The notes under the pieces were generated by a model, which did not search any database, had not been told where the DNA came from, and was given only the letters and a program-made list of their open reading frames with translations. Shown in pieces: positions 17,578 to 27,023 of a stretch of DNA of 50,971 bases (the first letter of the stretch is position 1; each line of letters begins with the position of its first letter). Source of the stretch: JBBDIM01 sp040880405 (lineage in GTDB: Bacteria > Planctomycetota > Planctomycetia > Pirellulales > Pirellulaceae); contig JBBDIM010000014.1 in the NCBI GenBank assembly GCA_040880405.1, positions 1-50,971 of the forward strand, written 5' to 3'. Made by a program: the position numbers and the translations under genes.

Positions 17578-19499
17578 TTGTTTTTCCCCAGCACATTGTC
17601 TCGAGTGATTTGATAGATCCGATTCTGCCGCTCAGCCAGATCGCGAAGCAGGCGGATCAGGTCCTCGCTGGTCGCCTGCCCTACCGCGTCGTCGGCGTCT
17701 TCCAACAACTTCGCGTAACCATCGGTTCGCTTGTTTACTCGAATCTGCATCGATTTAATCAGCTTCAGTTCCTGAATTTGGTTGACGAGGGATTCGTCTC
17801 CCGGCTGCATTTGTTGTTGCTGCTGTTGCTGGGGATCTTGTTCCCGGCGATCCTCCTGTTCCTCTTGGGCCTGCTTGATCGCCTCTAGTAGTTCCTCCAA
17901 CGCGGCGACGATGTCGGCCTGGATCGTCTGGGTTAACGCATCCACCTTCGTTTGAGCCAATAGCTCGGTGACTTGAACCATATCCTCACGGATCTGGTCC
18001 ATCGCCTCCGGAAAGGCGATCGAAGAGCCCTCTTCCCGCAACAGTTCGAGGGTTTTGTCCGCTTCAACTACGATTTGCTTTTCGGCGAAGCTGAGTTTAC
18101 CGGCTTGAATGTCCTCACTGCTGCCCCGTTGGTCCTCCGAGACCTTCGCCAGACGCTCGGTATCATCATTAACCCTCAGTTGCATCTCCAGCATCTTGGT
18201 GAATCGCGCCTCTAAACGAGCCAAAACTCGTTCAATCTCCTCTTCTCGCAACTGACGCAGGATTTGCTCCAGTTCGGCGATCGCCTGAGCCAATTCGTCC
18301 TTGGCCGCGTCCTGTTCCTTGGTGGCACCTTCCTTATCCGCTTCTTCCAGTTTTTTCTCCGCCTGCTTCATTCGGCGCTGGGCCTCTTCAATCCGTTTAC
18401 GAGGCGAGAATTCGTCGGATTGCGGAGGCTGCTGTTGCGGTCGATCTCCCGACTGAGGCTCACCCTGTTGAGGCTCACCACCCATCGGATTGCCTTGCAT
18501 TGGGTCACCCGACATTGGCTCTCCGTCGGATGATTCGCCTTCCATTGGCTCTCCGGACATCGGCTCACCGGGCATAGGATCACCTTCAGACGACTCACCT
18601 GCTTGGGCTTCTCCTGCCTTCGGATCCGATTCGGCGGGGTCACTCGGTTCAGAGTCACCTTCCATCGGCTTCCCTTCGGATGGCTCGCCTGACATCGGCT
18701 TACCTTCCAAAGCATCATTATCCTTGGGTTCACCGTCCATCGGCTTGCCATCCGTTGACTCACCCGGCATCGGTTGACCTTCGTCGGGCTCACCTGATTG
18801 CGACTCATCACCCGCAGATTCTTTTTCGGACGGGGCCCCATCCATCGGGTCCGCATCGCCGGGTTCCCCTTCCTGCACCTCGCTGTCGGAAATACCTTCG
18901 TGTTCTCGCGCGATTTCCTTGGCTAGATCGCCTGAATCTTCTCCCAGTTCACGCTGTTGCTCCGCCAATCGCTTGGGGTCGTTGTTTGACTCGGTTCGTC
19001 CCTGAATGCTCCGTTGTCGGTTCAGGAGCTTTTGCGTTTCTTTGATGTACTCGCGTAGGCGAGCCTCTTCCGATTTGAGTTGTTCGTCTCGGTTTTCGCT
19101 TTGCAGCAAGCGGAGAAGATTGCGAAGATCGGTCTCGATAGTGGTTTGCTGGTCGCTGGCTCGTTTGAGCTGCCCCCCCTCAAGGATATTGGCGGTCTCG
19201 CTCATCCTGGCCTTTACTAGTTGCTCCTTGCTTTGGCGCACGGCGTCGCGTAGAAGGTTTGCCCGATCGGGGTTGCCCGACTCGTCGATGTCAGCCATTT
19301 TGAGCATCAACTGCTCCAGTTCATCGAAAGCTTGGCTGATTTGCCGCTGGCGAAGATTAAGCGTCGGCTTTGATTGATCTCCGGGAGAAGACGCGGCGTC
19401 CTGACCGGCAGCGGGGATTGTGAAACACAATCCAACCAAGATACTTCCCGCAAGTAACCCCATACTCAACTGGTGGGCGATGATTCGAGAACGATCCAT
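17574..19499 (-). CDS. secreted acidic repeat and coiled-coil protein
   Basis: 641 residues from ATG 19499, which has GGAG six bases upstream; 18 further in-frame codons upstream lack such support. A signal peptide (about 1-32) is followed by a coiled coil (about 45-180). A long acidic low-complexity region (about 190-355) of short degenerate units on the theme GEPM-x-G comes next, then a second Gln/Glu/Arg-rich coiled coil (about 360-560) and a helical end with an MQIRVNKRTDGYAKLLEDAD-type segment that occurs twice in related form (near LRVNDDTERLAKVSED and here). No catalytic motif is present. The shape, two coiled coils joined by a flexible acidic spacer, suggests a structural or tethering role in the periplasm. 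It sits between the DUF4175-like membrane protein and the polyQ protein. Confidence 0.8.
   Translation of the reverse strand: MDRSRIIAHQLSMGLLAGSILVGLCFTIPAAGQDAASSPGDQSKPTLNLRQRQISQAFDELEQLMLKMADIDESGNPDRANLLRDAVRQSKEQLVKARMSETANILEGGQLKRASDQQTTIETDLRNLLRLLQSENRDEQLKSEEARLREYIKETQKLLNRQRSIQGRTESNNDPKRLAEQQRELGEDSGDLAKEIAREHEGISDSEVQEGEPGDADPMDGAPSEKESAGDESQSGEPDEGQPMPGESTDGKPMDGEPKDNDALEGKPMSGEPSEGKPMEGDSEPSDPAESDPKAGEAQAGESSEGDPMPGEPMSGEPMEGESSDGEPMSGDPMQGNPMGGEPQQGEPQSGDRPQQQPPQSDEFSPRKRIEEAQRRMKQAEKKLEEADKEGATKEQDAAKDELAQAIAELEQILRQLREEEIERVLARLEARFTKMLEMQLRVNDDTERLAKVSEDQRGSSEDIQAGKLSFAEKQIVVEADKTLELLREEGSSIAFPEAMDQIREDMVQVTELLAQTKVDALTQTIQADIVAALEELLEAIKQAQEEQEDRREQDPQQQQQQQMQPGDESLVNQIQELKLIKSMQIRVNKRTDGYAKLLEDADDAVGQATSEDLIRLLRDLAERQNRIYQITRDNVLGKNK
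18448..18870 (-). repeat. degenerate GEPM-x-G coding repeats
   Basis: Inside the acidic coiled-coil gene, about 30 imperfect units of 5-6 codons encode variations of Gly-Glu-Pro-Met/Ser-x-Gly. They are visible on the plus strand as recurring TCACC, CATCGG and GGCTC blocks. Codon variation between units indicates old or diversified repeats, not a fresh microsatellite expansion. Unit number could vary between strains. Confidence 0.7.
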
Positions 19500-19587
19500 G
19501 GTCTTCTCCGATAAGTTATTTTGAACCCGCAAAAGCGCGTGGTTCAACGACAAGCTCTGATTGCTGAGGAATCTTTCGGGCCTGAGT

Positions 19588-21921
19588 TTATTCTAGCAAT
19601 TCCAATATCTGCCGTTTACGTTCTTTTTCCGTTTCCTCGCGAAGTTCGGATTGTGCTTCGATGATCTCCCGCATCTGCTCGACCAATTCGTTGAAGGTTT
19701 CCAGGTCGAACATCTTATCCAGAACCTCTCGCATCTCCAGAATGATACGCTCGGTTTCCTGGACCGCTTGATTTGACATGGAAAGGGATTCGTTCGGTTG
19801 GTCGAATTGACGTTCCAATTGAGCCGTTGTTTCCTGTAATTCCGAGTGCATCACGTCAGCGATCCGGGTGATTGGCTCGATGATCATTTGTCCCAGCCGC
19901 TCTTTCCGTGCGGCGGTGTCCAATCGGTTCTGGGTCAGTTCGCGGCGAATTTCCTCAAACCCATTGGATATTCCCTGCAGTTCCTCTTGGGCTTTACGAC
20001 TGGCCTGAGTCGCCCGCTGGATGCGTAGCTTTTGGAGATCTAGGGCTCGCTCATATCGCGTCTGGGCCGTATCGGTGGGCGACTGTTCTGGGGCGAGCGA
20101 TTGATCATCGGTCGGCGCGAAGGCCGCTGGGCCTTGTTGGAATCGTTTCGCGTCGAGTCCGACCCGAACATATTCTTCCCGCAACTGGATCGTCTCTTCC
20201 AGGATTTGTTCAAACCGCCGCCGCAAAGCAAGTTCACGGCCTTCCAGAAGCGAGAGGAGCTTGTCCTGGGTGACAATATCGAATTGGAGCCGCTCGCTGG
20301 TCCCAATGTTGCCTCCGTCCACCAGATCACTATGATCGGTCGCGGAGAGCTGCGCGGTGAGCTTATCGCCGGCCTTGAGCTTCAATACACCATCGCCCGA
20401 TTGATGCTCTTTCAGGTCGACTGGCATGCGAACCTCCCCATCACCGCTGGGCCCCAACTTTTGGGAAAGCGTATTTCCGCCAATCACTTGGAGATTGATT
20501 TCCGTATGGGCGACGCCATAGTCGTCCGTTACTTGGCCAACCAGGGGCATGATCGCGTCGGTCGTAATCGCGGGTCCCAATCCCTCCACTTCTAATAGGG
20601 CGGAAGGCGGGGTATCCGGTACCGCGGCGATCTGAATGCGATGGGGAAACTCGCTGCGGACACCATCGTTATCCAGCAACGAGACCTCCATCGCAATATC
20701 AGTTTCGATTGATTCGTATTTTCGAACGAACGAGGTGGCGGGAGAATCGAAGGCAATCGTCTCGGATTCTTGGGTTTTTAGATCGATTAAAGTCGCCTCG
20801 GTGATCGGCTTATTGCTATGGAAGGTTAGATTCAGAGTCGCTCCCATTGGCAATCGGGTCGCCCCGGTAAGTTGTTCCCGTCGTGGTAGCAGTTGGGTGT
20901 ACTCCGGTAACTTGGCATCGACATAGACCTCCAAAATTGAAGGCCGGTCAACGACCTCGATCCGGTAATCCTCAACCGCGTGGTCGTAGCCCACCACGTC
21001 GAACCGCAGAGACGCCATCATGCCGGAGAGGGGTTTGCGGTCGAACACATAGTTTTGGAATTGGTCTTCACTGACCTGGACACGTTGCATCCGCACGCTG
21101 CCGGAAGCACCGTCGTCGGATCGATACCGGAGGGTGCAGTAACGTGGCACGACCGGGGCATCGGTGTTGGCCCTTGCCAGCAGGCGGACGGAACTACCCC
21201 GTGCCACTTTGATCGTCCGATCCTCATTGAACGACACCACGTTGGGCTCGCCGTCGCTCCCGCTGCGAGCCTGGAAATCGGCGATCTCCAGGCCGACAAT
21301 CTCCACCTGGGCCATTCGGGGCCAGGGAGAATCCGCGAGCAGGAGGAATCGTTGTGTCCACAAACTGAAGGCATCCTGGGCCGCCGTCGCGAATAGTACG
21401 ACGGAGAGAATCAGCAGGATGGCGACGGTCCCTTTTCGCCAAAGGGGGGTCGGGTCGAAGATCTTCTTGAGATTAACCGAAGGGAGTGTCGCCAAGGCGT
21501 AAACACGGGTTTCGTTCAGCAGCTGCGTTTCGATCGGATCGCCGAGGTAAGGTGAATCCGCGGCCTGGACCGTGGTGAGCAGGCTCTCATCAAAATCAGA
21601 AAATCGACGCTCAATCAAAAGGGCAAGGCTCTCGTCTCGCATGCGGGCGAAGATGCGACGGGCGATGTAGCGGTACGTCAAATAGAGGAGGCCGATTCCG
21701 GTAACTGCCAGAAGAACCGCTCGTGCGGCAACCGGCATCTCTTTCGCACCCAAAGTTACCGGCAGGTAGTCAATCGCCAGACCGATCCAGAATGCGGCGA
21801 TCAGCCAGATCGCCACGATGGCGATCCCCTCCTGAAAGACGTATCCGCGGATTTTCCGCCGGAGCGAGTCGAGGGTGGCTCGAATCGGGTCGGGAAGTCG
21901 GGCTGGCGCAGGGGCTTGCAT
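19588..21921 (-). CDS. DUF4175-like membrane protein with periplasmic and coiled-coil domains
   Basis: 777 residues. Two membrane helices lie near 29-50 and 65-87. A cytosolic linker follows (with SLALLIERRFSDFDESLLT), then a third helix near 163-182. The large domain (about 195-520) is beta-rich and probably periplasmic, with immunoglobulin-like segments (DRPSILEVYVDAKLPEYT; PMGATLNLTFHSNKPI; DDYGVAHTEINL). The last 250 residues are a long coiled coil ending in a run of charged Glu/Arg. The overall arrangement matches the DUF4175-type proteins that commonly accompany MoxR/DUF58/vWA operons. Their biochemical role is not established. The gene begins 18 bases after the upstream vWA gene and has no strong ribosome binding site. 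The coiled-coil tail could pair with the coiled-coil protein encoded next. Confidence 0.8.
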   Translation of the reverse strand: MQAPAPARLPDPIRATLDSLRRKIRGYVFQEGIAIVAIWLIAAFWIGLAIDYLPVTLGAKEMPVAARAVLLAVTGIGLLYLTYRYIARRIFARMRDESLALLIERRFSDFDESLLTTVQAADSPYLGDPIETQLLNETRVYALATLPSVNLKKIFDPTPLWRKGTVAILLILSVVLFATAAQDAFSLWTQRFLLLADSPWPRMAQVEIVGLEIADFQARSGSDGEPNVVSFNEDRTIKVARGSSVRLLARANTDAPVVPRYCTLRYRSDDGASGSVRMQRVQVSEDQFQNYVFDRKPLSGMMASLRFDVVGYDHAVEDYRIEVVDRPSILEVYVDAKLPEYTQLLPRREQLTGATRLPMGATLNLTFHSNKPITEATLIDLKTQESETIAFDSPATSFVRKYESIETDIAMEVSLLDNDGVRSEFPHRIQIAAVPDTPPSALLEVEGLGPAITTDAIMPLVGQVTDDYGVAHTEINLQVIGGNTLSQKLGPSGDGEVRMPVDLKEHQSGDGVLKLKAGDKLTAQLSATDHSDLVDGGNIGTSERLQFDIVTQDKLLSLLEGRELALRRRFEQILEETIQLREEYVRVGLDAKRFQQGPAAFAPTDDQSLAPEQSPTDTAQTRYERALDLQKLRIQRATQASRKAQEELQGISNGFEEIRRELTQNRLDTAARKERLGQMIIEPITRIADVMHSELQETTAQLERQFDQPNESLSMSNQAVQETERIILEMREVLDKMFDLETFNELVEQMREIIEAQSELREETEKERKRQILELLE

Positions 21922-21939
21922 AGGTGGCTAAATCATGGC

Positions 21940-24708
21940 TTAGGCGAGTTTGACGAGGCGGCGAACGACCCATTCCAGGGTCAGCGTCAGGGCAATCAGC
22001 CCCAGCAGCCAGGCTCGCAGGAGTTGCTGGAAATCGCGATCGATCAGGTCGGGTAGCGAGGTGAACATATCGCGGGGCGCGAGCTCAAGTCCGGACAACG
22101 TGTCAGGGTCGAGTGGTGATCCGAGGAATCGCTCTGTTCCCACGAAGTAGGTCCCCCCGGTTTCTTCGGCCAGTTGAGCGAGGGCCGCGTCGTCCCGTTC
22201 CGGATTCTCGATTTCCCTGTCCGGAATCCGAGCCCGGACTTCGCGGGCCAGCAGTGCGTCATCGGTTCCGCCATCGAGTTGAAGTTCGATCCGATAGTCT
22301 CCATCCTGTCGAGGCGCGAATCGGCCGGAGTACTGTCCCGTTTCAAACTGTTCCAGTTGCCGTAGGACGAGAGATTCCTCCTCGCCATCGGGCCGGATCA
22401 GCCGGGCTTCGACCAGTGGGTCGGTCAGCGGGGCATGACGCTGATCGGTCAGGTGAGCCCGAACCTCAACGTTCTCGCCCAACGAGACCCGATCGGAGCT
22501 AACCATTAACAACCCGCGGCTGGAATCCCGCATTAAGCGACCTTGCGAGACGTATCGAATTAGCTTCGTATAAAAGCGTTCGAAGTAGGCGTCGTCCATC
22601 GAGCGGATCCGCCACATTTCGCCGCTGCCCAAGAACACGACCCTTCCCGCTCCATAAAAGTGAGAGGCCATGTAGAGAGGGCTTTGGTCTGAGAGTGGTG
22701 AATCAGTATTGTCGAAGGTGGCAAGGATGGTACCGCCTGGCTTTACGCCGCTCACTGCGTAGTAGCCGTATACCCCGGCAAACTGCTCCCAAATCTTCGC
22801 GTTTACCGAGGGGTCTTCATCCAGCAGCAAGAACTCCGTTTTTCCACCGTCAGAGGTTATCGCCAACTTGCGAGGCGTTTCGGATCCGTATCGATCCAAT
22901 CCGAGACTGGCACCTCGGCTGAAAAAGCGAACCGGGTAGAGTCCTCGTATCAGGTCAATGTTGGCATCCCCCCGGCGTTGGCTGGCCCAATCGGGCATGT
23001 TGACCGGTCCGGAAATCAACACCAGACCACCTGCCTTCTCGCTGACCCACCGTTCCAAATTGCGTGACTGCTCAGCGTCAAGTTGCGTCCAGTCTGGATC
23101 GAAAGCAATAATCGTGTCGTACTCCTCAAACAGGGTGGCGGCGTCGTCGGGAAAGTCAAACAGCAACTTGTCCGATTCCTGAGAGATTCCGGGCCGCCCG
23201 GTCTGGAGGTAGACGTGAAGCTCGATGTTCTTGTCGCGAAAGAGTTGGTTCCGCAGGAAACGGAATTCCCGCATAGGACCTCCCGCCATGAGGAGGACCC
23301 GAGATTTGCGGTCAACGATCTGGACCTTTGCTGACTTCTGTTTGTCGCGGGGGCTGACATCGGCGGCCGAAGAGGCCACGATCTGAAGCTGATAGGTGAC
23401 GTCACCCACTTTGTCCGGGGTGACATCAAAGTCAATCGGGACGACCTCACCATCGGTACCTAATTGAACACGTTGCGGATTCCCGATGAGGGCCTGTTCC
23501 TGAAAGACACCCTCGCGGGTTGAGGTCCCCGACGCCAATTGCACCGTGACGAATTCCTGCGGCATACCAAACCCCTGTACGTAGCCACGCAGGCGGAATG
23601 CGTCGCCCGGGAGAGCCTTGGCGGGGGCCTCGACATCGACAATCCGTACGGTTGAGGGACGCTGATCGCTCCCTACGCCGATCGCAACGACTGGTAGGTT
23701 TACTTCCCGCGTCATACGAATCGCGTCCGTTAGCTCGATGCCGGCGTTGCTGACTCCGTCGGTAATTACAACCATTCCAGAGAAGGGACCACCACGTTCT
23801 TTGGCCACGATTTGGGCCACCGCATCGCCGATCCGGGTCTCTAAGCCCCTTGGCTGCAATTCCTGACTCCAGGGGATGTCGGCGTAAGTAGGAGACGAAT
23901 CCTCCTCGGCCGTGGGATCGGTGAGAGTTTGGCGGGGGGCGAATTCCGGCGGTTTTTCCAGGTTTCCGGTGACCGCCGCTGCCAAGGGAAGAGCACTGTT
24001 TCGCAGGCTACCCGTGGCCATCGTAATCGCTGCCGCGAGAAGAAAGGCTGTGCTTGCCGCGCCGCAGTAATGCATGGCTAAACCATGTCCGCTCGAGTAG
24101 CTCACCAGACCAATCGCCAGAAATCCGAAAGAGAATCCGGCTAAAATCATTCCGGCGAGCAGAAAGACGCGAAGTTCCGCTAGTTCCGCTTGTTGGGAGC
24201 GACTCTGCTCGTCCTTTCGATCTCGCTGGACCGTTCGAGGGAAACTCGCGATTTGCCGCGGCGGGGTCGCTTCGTCGAATTGGTATACTTGGAGGTCATG
24301 GTTCTCGTTCAGGGCTGGCAGCAAAGTTCCTTCCGAGAGCATCTCGACCACTTGGTCGCTCCGCGATTGGCCACCAACCGCGCCACTCGACTCCAAATCA
24401 ATTAGGCCCATGCTCTGGCTTGTGTCGATCAGGACGGAAAGGCGAGAATTCTCGCGAACTTCCCGTTCGGTTTTCTTCTGCAGGTCAAAAAAGAAGAACA
24501 GCAGCCCACAAAAGGCCGTGATCCGCAGTCCCGTGAGGAGACTCGCGGTGACGGCCGGTAGGGTGTGCGAATCGCGGCGATAGCACCAGACGACAAACGC
24601 CACCACGGCTGCGCAAATGCTCAGCAGCGCGGCCCAGTGAATCCATTGTGTGAGCTCCGCGAACCGGGCCAACTCGAAGGTGGTCAAACTAGAAGTGGTG
24701 TCGTTCAT
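21940..24708 (-). CDS. membrane vWA-domain protein with internal membrane hairpin
   Basis: 922 residues. Two helices (about 24-43, 56-75) precede a von Willebrand A domain. Its MIDAS metal motif DxSxS is Asp95-Ser99 (LIDTSQSM), and the distal part of the vWA fold reads MVVITDGVSNAGIEL (about 312-326). Between these halves two more hydrophobic helices (about 181-203 and 210-232) are inserted, so the domain is interrupted by a membrane hairpin. A glutamine-amidotransferase-like segment follows (about 545-600, with GGLVLISGP) but without a clear catalytic Cys. C-terminal beta domains and a last helix (about 897-916) complete it. ATG 24708 has GGAGG nine bases upstream and overlaps the BatA stop as ATGA. 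It is probably part of a membrane complex with the other vWA proteins; metal-dependent protein binding is known for MIDAS domains. Confidence 0.85.
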   Translation of the reverse strand: MNDTTSSLTTFELARFAELTQWIHWAALLSICAAVVAFVVWCYRRDSHTLPAVTASLLTGLRITAFCGLLFFFFDLQKKTEREVRENSRLSVLIDTSQSMGLIDLESSGAVGGQSRSDQVVEMLSEGTLLPALNENHDLQVYQFDEATPPRQIASFPRTVQRDRKDEQSRSQQAELAELRVFLLAGMILAGFSFGFLAIGLVSYSSGHGLAMHYCGAASTAFLLAAAITMATGSLRNSALPLAAAVTGNLEKPPEFAPRQTLTDPTAEEDSSPTYADIPWSQELQPRGLETRIGDAVAQIVAKERGGPFSGMVVITDGVSNAGIELTDAIRMTREVNLPVVAIGVGSDQRPSTVRIVDVEAPAKALPGDAFRLRGYVQGFGMPQEFVTVQLASGTSTREGVFQEQALIGNPQRVQLGTDGEVVPIDFDVTPDKVGDVTYQLQIVASSAADVSPRDKQKSAKVQIVDRKSRVLLMAGGPMREFRFLRNQLFRDKNIELHVYLQTGRPGISQESDKLLFDFPDDAATLFEEYDTIIAFDPDWTQLDAEQSRNLERWVSEKAGGLVLISGPVNMPDWASQRRGDANIDLIRGLYPVRFFSRGASLGLDRYGSETPRKLAITSDGGKTEFLLLDEDPSVNAKIWEQFAGVYGYYAVSGVKPGGTILATFDNTDSPLSDQSPLYMASHFYGAGRVVFLGSGEMWRIRSMDDAYFERFYTKLIRYVSQGRLMRDSSRGLLMVSSDRVSLGENVEVRAHLTDQRHAPLTDPLVEARLIRPDGEEESLVLRQLEQFETGQYSGRFAPRQDGDYRIELQLDGGTDDALLAREVRARIPDREIENPERDDAALAQLAEETGGTYFVGTERFLGSPLDPDTLSGLELAPRDMFTSLPDLIDRDFQQLLRAWLLGLIALTLTLEWVVRRLVKLA

Positions 24709-27014
24709 CCGACGATTCCTCCCCTAAGTGGAGGATGAAAGCTCGTGAGGTAGCCGAGAAATTGCTCGGCCAACAGGCAGACGATCAACAGGGCCAGTAG
24801 GGCACCCTGCCAATGGGTTGTATCCTGATTCAGGCCGCCATATTCCATGGTCTCGGCCGCGTGATATAAAAATGGCACTGAGGGATAGAGCCGCCGCAAA
24901 TCGGCATCACTGACAATCGCGCTTGCACCTTCCCGGGAGTCGACATTCGCGGCGAACCTGCGGACTGAATTGGTGCCATCACTACGTGTCAGCCAAGCCT
25001 CGTACACACCCGATTGACCGGAGCGTGAGGTTCCGGTGATTTCATCGAAACCGGTCAGCGCGACCCGCAGGTCATCATCCTCCCCGTCGGCATTTAGCTT
25101 TTGCAAGTCGCCTCGGGTGGTCGGCATGCGATTGGGGCCGGGGGTGTAGAATTGGACATCAGGACGATACTCGTCCGCGGAAAGCGAAAACTCCAATGGC
25201 TGGCCGACGGTCAACTCGTTATCGCGGGCACGATTGGGCGAAAGATAAGCCCGCAATTCTAACATCGCGACGATAAAACTCGGATTGGTGGCCCAGGAGT
25301 TCCAAGTGGGGGTTAGTGAGGTTAACACCGCCACGACGCGACCTTCGCCCAAACGCCGTTCGACGACTAATGGATCACCGTTACGTAATGAGCCCAGGAC
25401 CTCGACACCCGGCGCGTCCTCGGCTTTCCAGGTTGGATGGGCGGCATAGTATTGGGAGACCGACATCCGCCGCAAAAACGGATTCGTCTCTCCCAGAAAG
25501 ACGCGAAACACAGGATTATCGCCCGGTTGGAAGTCGGGGGTTGTCGTCGATCGAGGGTCTGGCGGCAGCTCTCGCGGACGGTCCAGCGGCAGGGGAGTGA
25601 TCCCCGCCTCTTCGAGTTTGGCGATCGCCTCGGGCCGGGCGTTCTCTCCCAGAAAGATGGCCAAACCGCCCCCCTGCTCTACATACTCCTTCAACATCAC
25701 GGCGATTCGATCGTCGACCTGGACCGGGTCGATCAGATAAATACATGCGAAGTTTTTGAGACGTTCAAGATTGGCCGTCGCCAGGAAGCTGTTGGTCGTC
25801 ACCTCCGGATTGATCCCCGTTGTGATGCTGCTACCGGGGTTAAAAATCGTTTGCAGGAAATAGGCGCTAAATTGCCGCGCATCGCCATCCACAATCAGGA
25901 CTGGTACCGAGTCATCGACCTTAGCGACCACATACCGCCGATGGTCTAGTTCTAACGGGTCGTCTGGCAAACGAACCCTCAGTGCATGCTCACCCGATCT
26001 CGGAAAAACGATCTGCGTCTGACGCGTGACCTGCTGACCGGGTGGAATCTCGTCGAAGTTCAGCGGCGGTTGCTCGATTGAATCGGAGAGCGACTTGCCC
26101 GCGAGCGAGATATCCGTGCTGTCGTCGGCGATCATCAAGTCGACATTGGCCGGGACGTTGGTCGCGGCGGTCGCTCCAAAGTTCTGGACGGTGATCTTGA
26201 CCATCGTCGGGACACCGGCCGCTAACGTCCCGCTTCCTATCGTTACCTCGGTGATCGCGAGATTTTGTTGCTGAGTGCGAGCACAATCGATCAGGTGAAG
26301 ATTTTCCGCGAGGGCGGAAATGCGTTCGAGGCCAGGACGGATTTCGGCGTCGTTGCCCCAGTCTATGAGGCGAAAGTCGGACACGAGATGAACTTCGGCC
26401 GCCTCGGTATCCTGACCACTTTCGAGCATCTCGGCGAGGCGTTCAAAAATCAATTTGGGGCTGATTGCCAGTTCGGTGGCGGTGAGACCCTCCAGCCGTT
26501 CGTGCAGACGGGTAAGCGAACTTGAGTCGACATCCCGGCGACTCGCGATCGCCTCGGTTTGGAGACTCTCGGGCGAGCGGAGGAAATCGGAAAAGAAAAT
26601 CAGTGAGACCCTTTGAGGCCGATCCTGCTCTCTGCTTTCTTCGAGAATGCGCTGGGTAGCGATTACTCCTTTTTCCATTGCGGTGCTACCCGCCAGACGC
26701 TCTCGCATGGAGAGGCTATCGTCAATCACGACGTAGTGATGGACGATACGGTCGCCAAAGAGATTCGTCCAGTGCTCGGTGGTGATCAATCCGGCCAGCA
26801 TAGCCACCAACAGCGCAACCACGGCGAGTCGCGAGGCAAGCAGCAACAATTGACGGAGGAGAATCCAGTGCTTGAGCTTCTTATGGCTTTGCAGCAGAAA
26901 GTCCATCGCCGCCCACTTCACGCGGCGGTGGCGCATCATGTTGATCAAATGGACCAACACGGGAATCATTAGTAGGGCGAAGCCCCACGCCAAAGCTGGA
27001 TATATAAACTGCAT
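24705..27014 (-). CDS. BatA-like membrane vWA protein
   Basis: 769 residues. The N-terminus (1-80) is a BatA/aerotolerance-regulator N-terminal domain: a first helix, then the conserved RRVKWAAMDFLLQSHKK stretch and a second helix. A vWA domain follows, with MIDAS Asp98-Ser102 in VIDDSLSM. Mid-protein are beta domains that may be immunoglobulin-like and an amidotransferase-like segment (about 415-450) with EQGGGLAIFLGE but no obvious catalytic Cys. A final membrane helix is near 738-757, so both ends are anchored. In Bacteroides the Bat proteins were linked to oxygen tolerance; in other bacteria the family's role is uncertain. It lies 9 bases after the DUF58 gene and overlaps the next vWA gene by ATGA, so all three MIDAS proteins should be made together. 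Confidence 0.88.
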   Translation of the reverse strand: MQFIYPALAWGFALLMIPVLVHLINMMRHRRVKWAAMDFLLQSHKKLKHWILLRQLLLLASRLAVVALLVAMLAGLITTEHWTNLFGDRIVHHYVVIDDSLSMRERLAGSTAMEKGVIATQRILEESREQDRPQRVSLIFFSDFLRSPESLQTEAIASRRDVDSSSLTRLHERLEGLTATELAISPKLIFERLAEMLESGQDTEAAEVHLVSDFRLIDWGNDAEIRPGLERISALAENLHLIDCARTQQQNLAITEVTIGSGTLAAGVPTMVKITVQNFGATAATNVPANVDLMIADDSTDISLAGKSLSDSIEQPPLNFDEIPPGQQVTRQTQIVFPRSGEHALRVRLPDDPLELDHRRYVVAKVDDSVPVLIVDGDARQFSAYFLQTIFNPGSSITTGINPEVTTNSFLATANLERLKNFACIYLIDPVQVDDRIAVMLKEYVEQGGGLAIFLGENARPEAIAKLEEAGITPLPLDRPRELPPDPRSTTTPDFQPGDNPVFRVFLGETNPFLRRMSVSQYYAAHPTWKAEDAPGVEVLGSLRNGDPLVVERRLGEGRVVAVLTSLTPTWNSWATNPSFIVAMLELRAYLSPNRARDNELTVGQPLEFSLSADEYRPDVQFYTPGPNRMPTTRGDLQKLNADGEDDDLRVALTGFDEITGTSRSGQSGVYEAWLTRSDGTNSVRRFAANVDSREGASAIVSDADLRRLYPSVPFLYHAAETMEYGGLNQDTTHWQGALLALLIVCLLAEQFLGYLTSFHPPLRGGIVG

Positions 27015-27023
27015 CGAGTTGGA

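Noticed and set aside
18448..18870. GEPM coding repeats as a CRISPR array
   Set aside because: Repeats are short, degenerate and in frame, without unique spacers of constant length.
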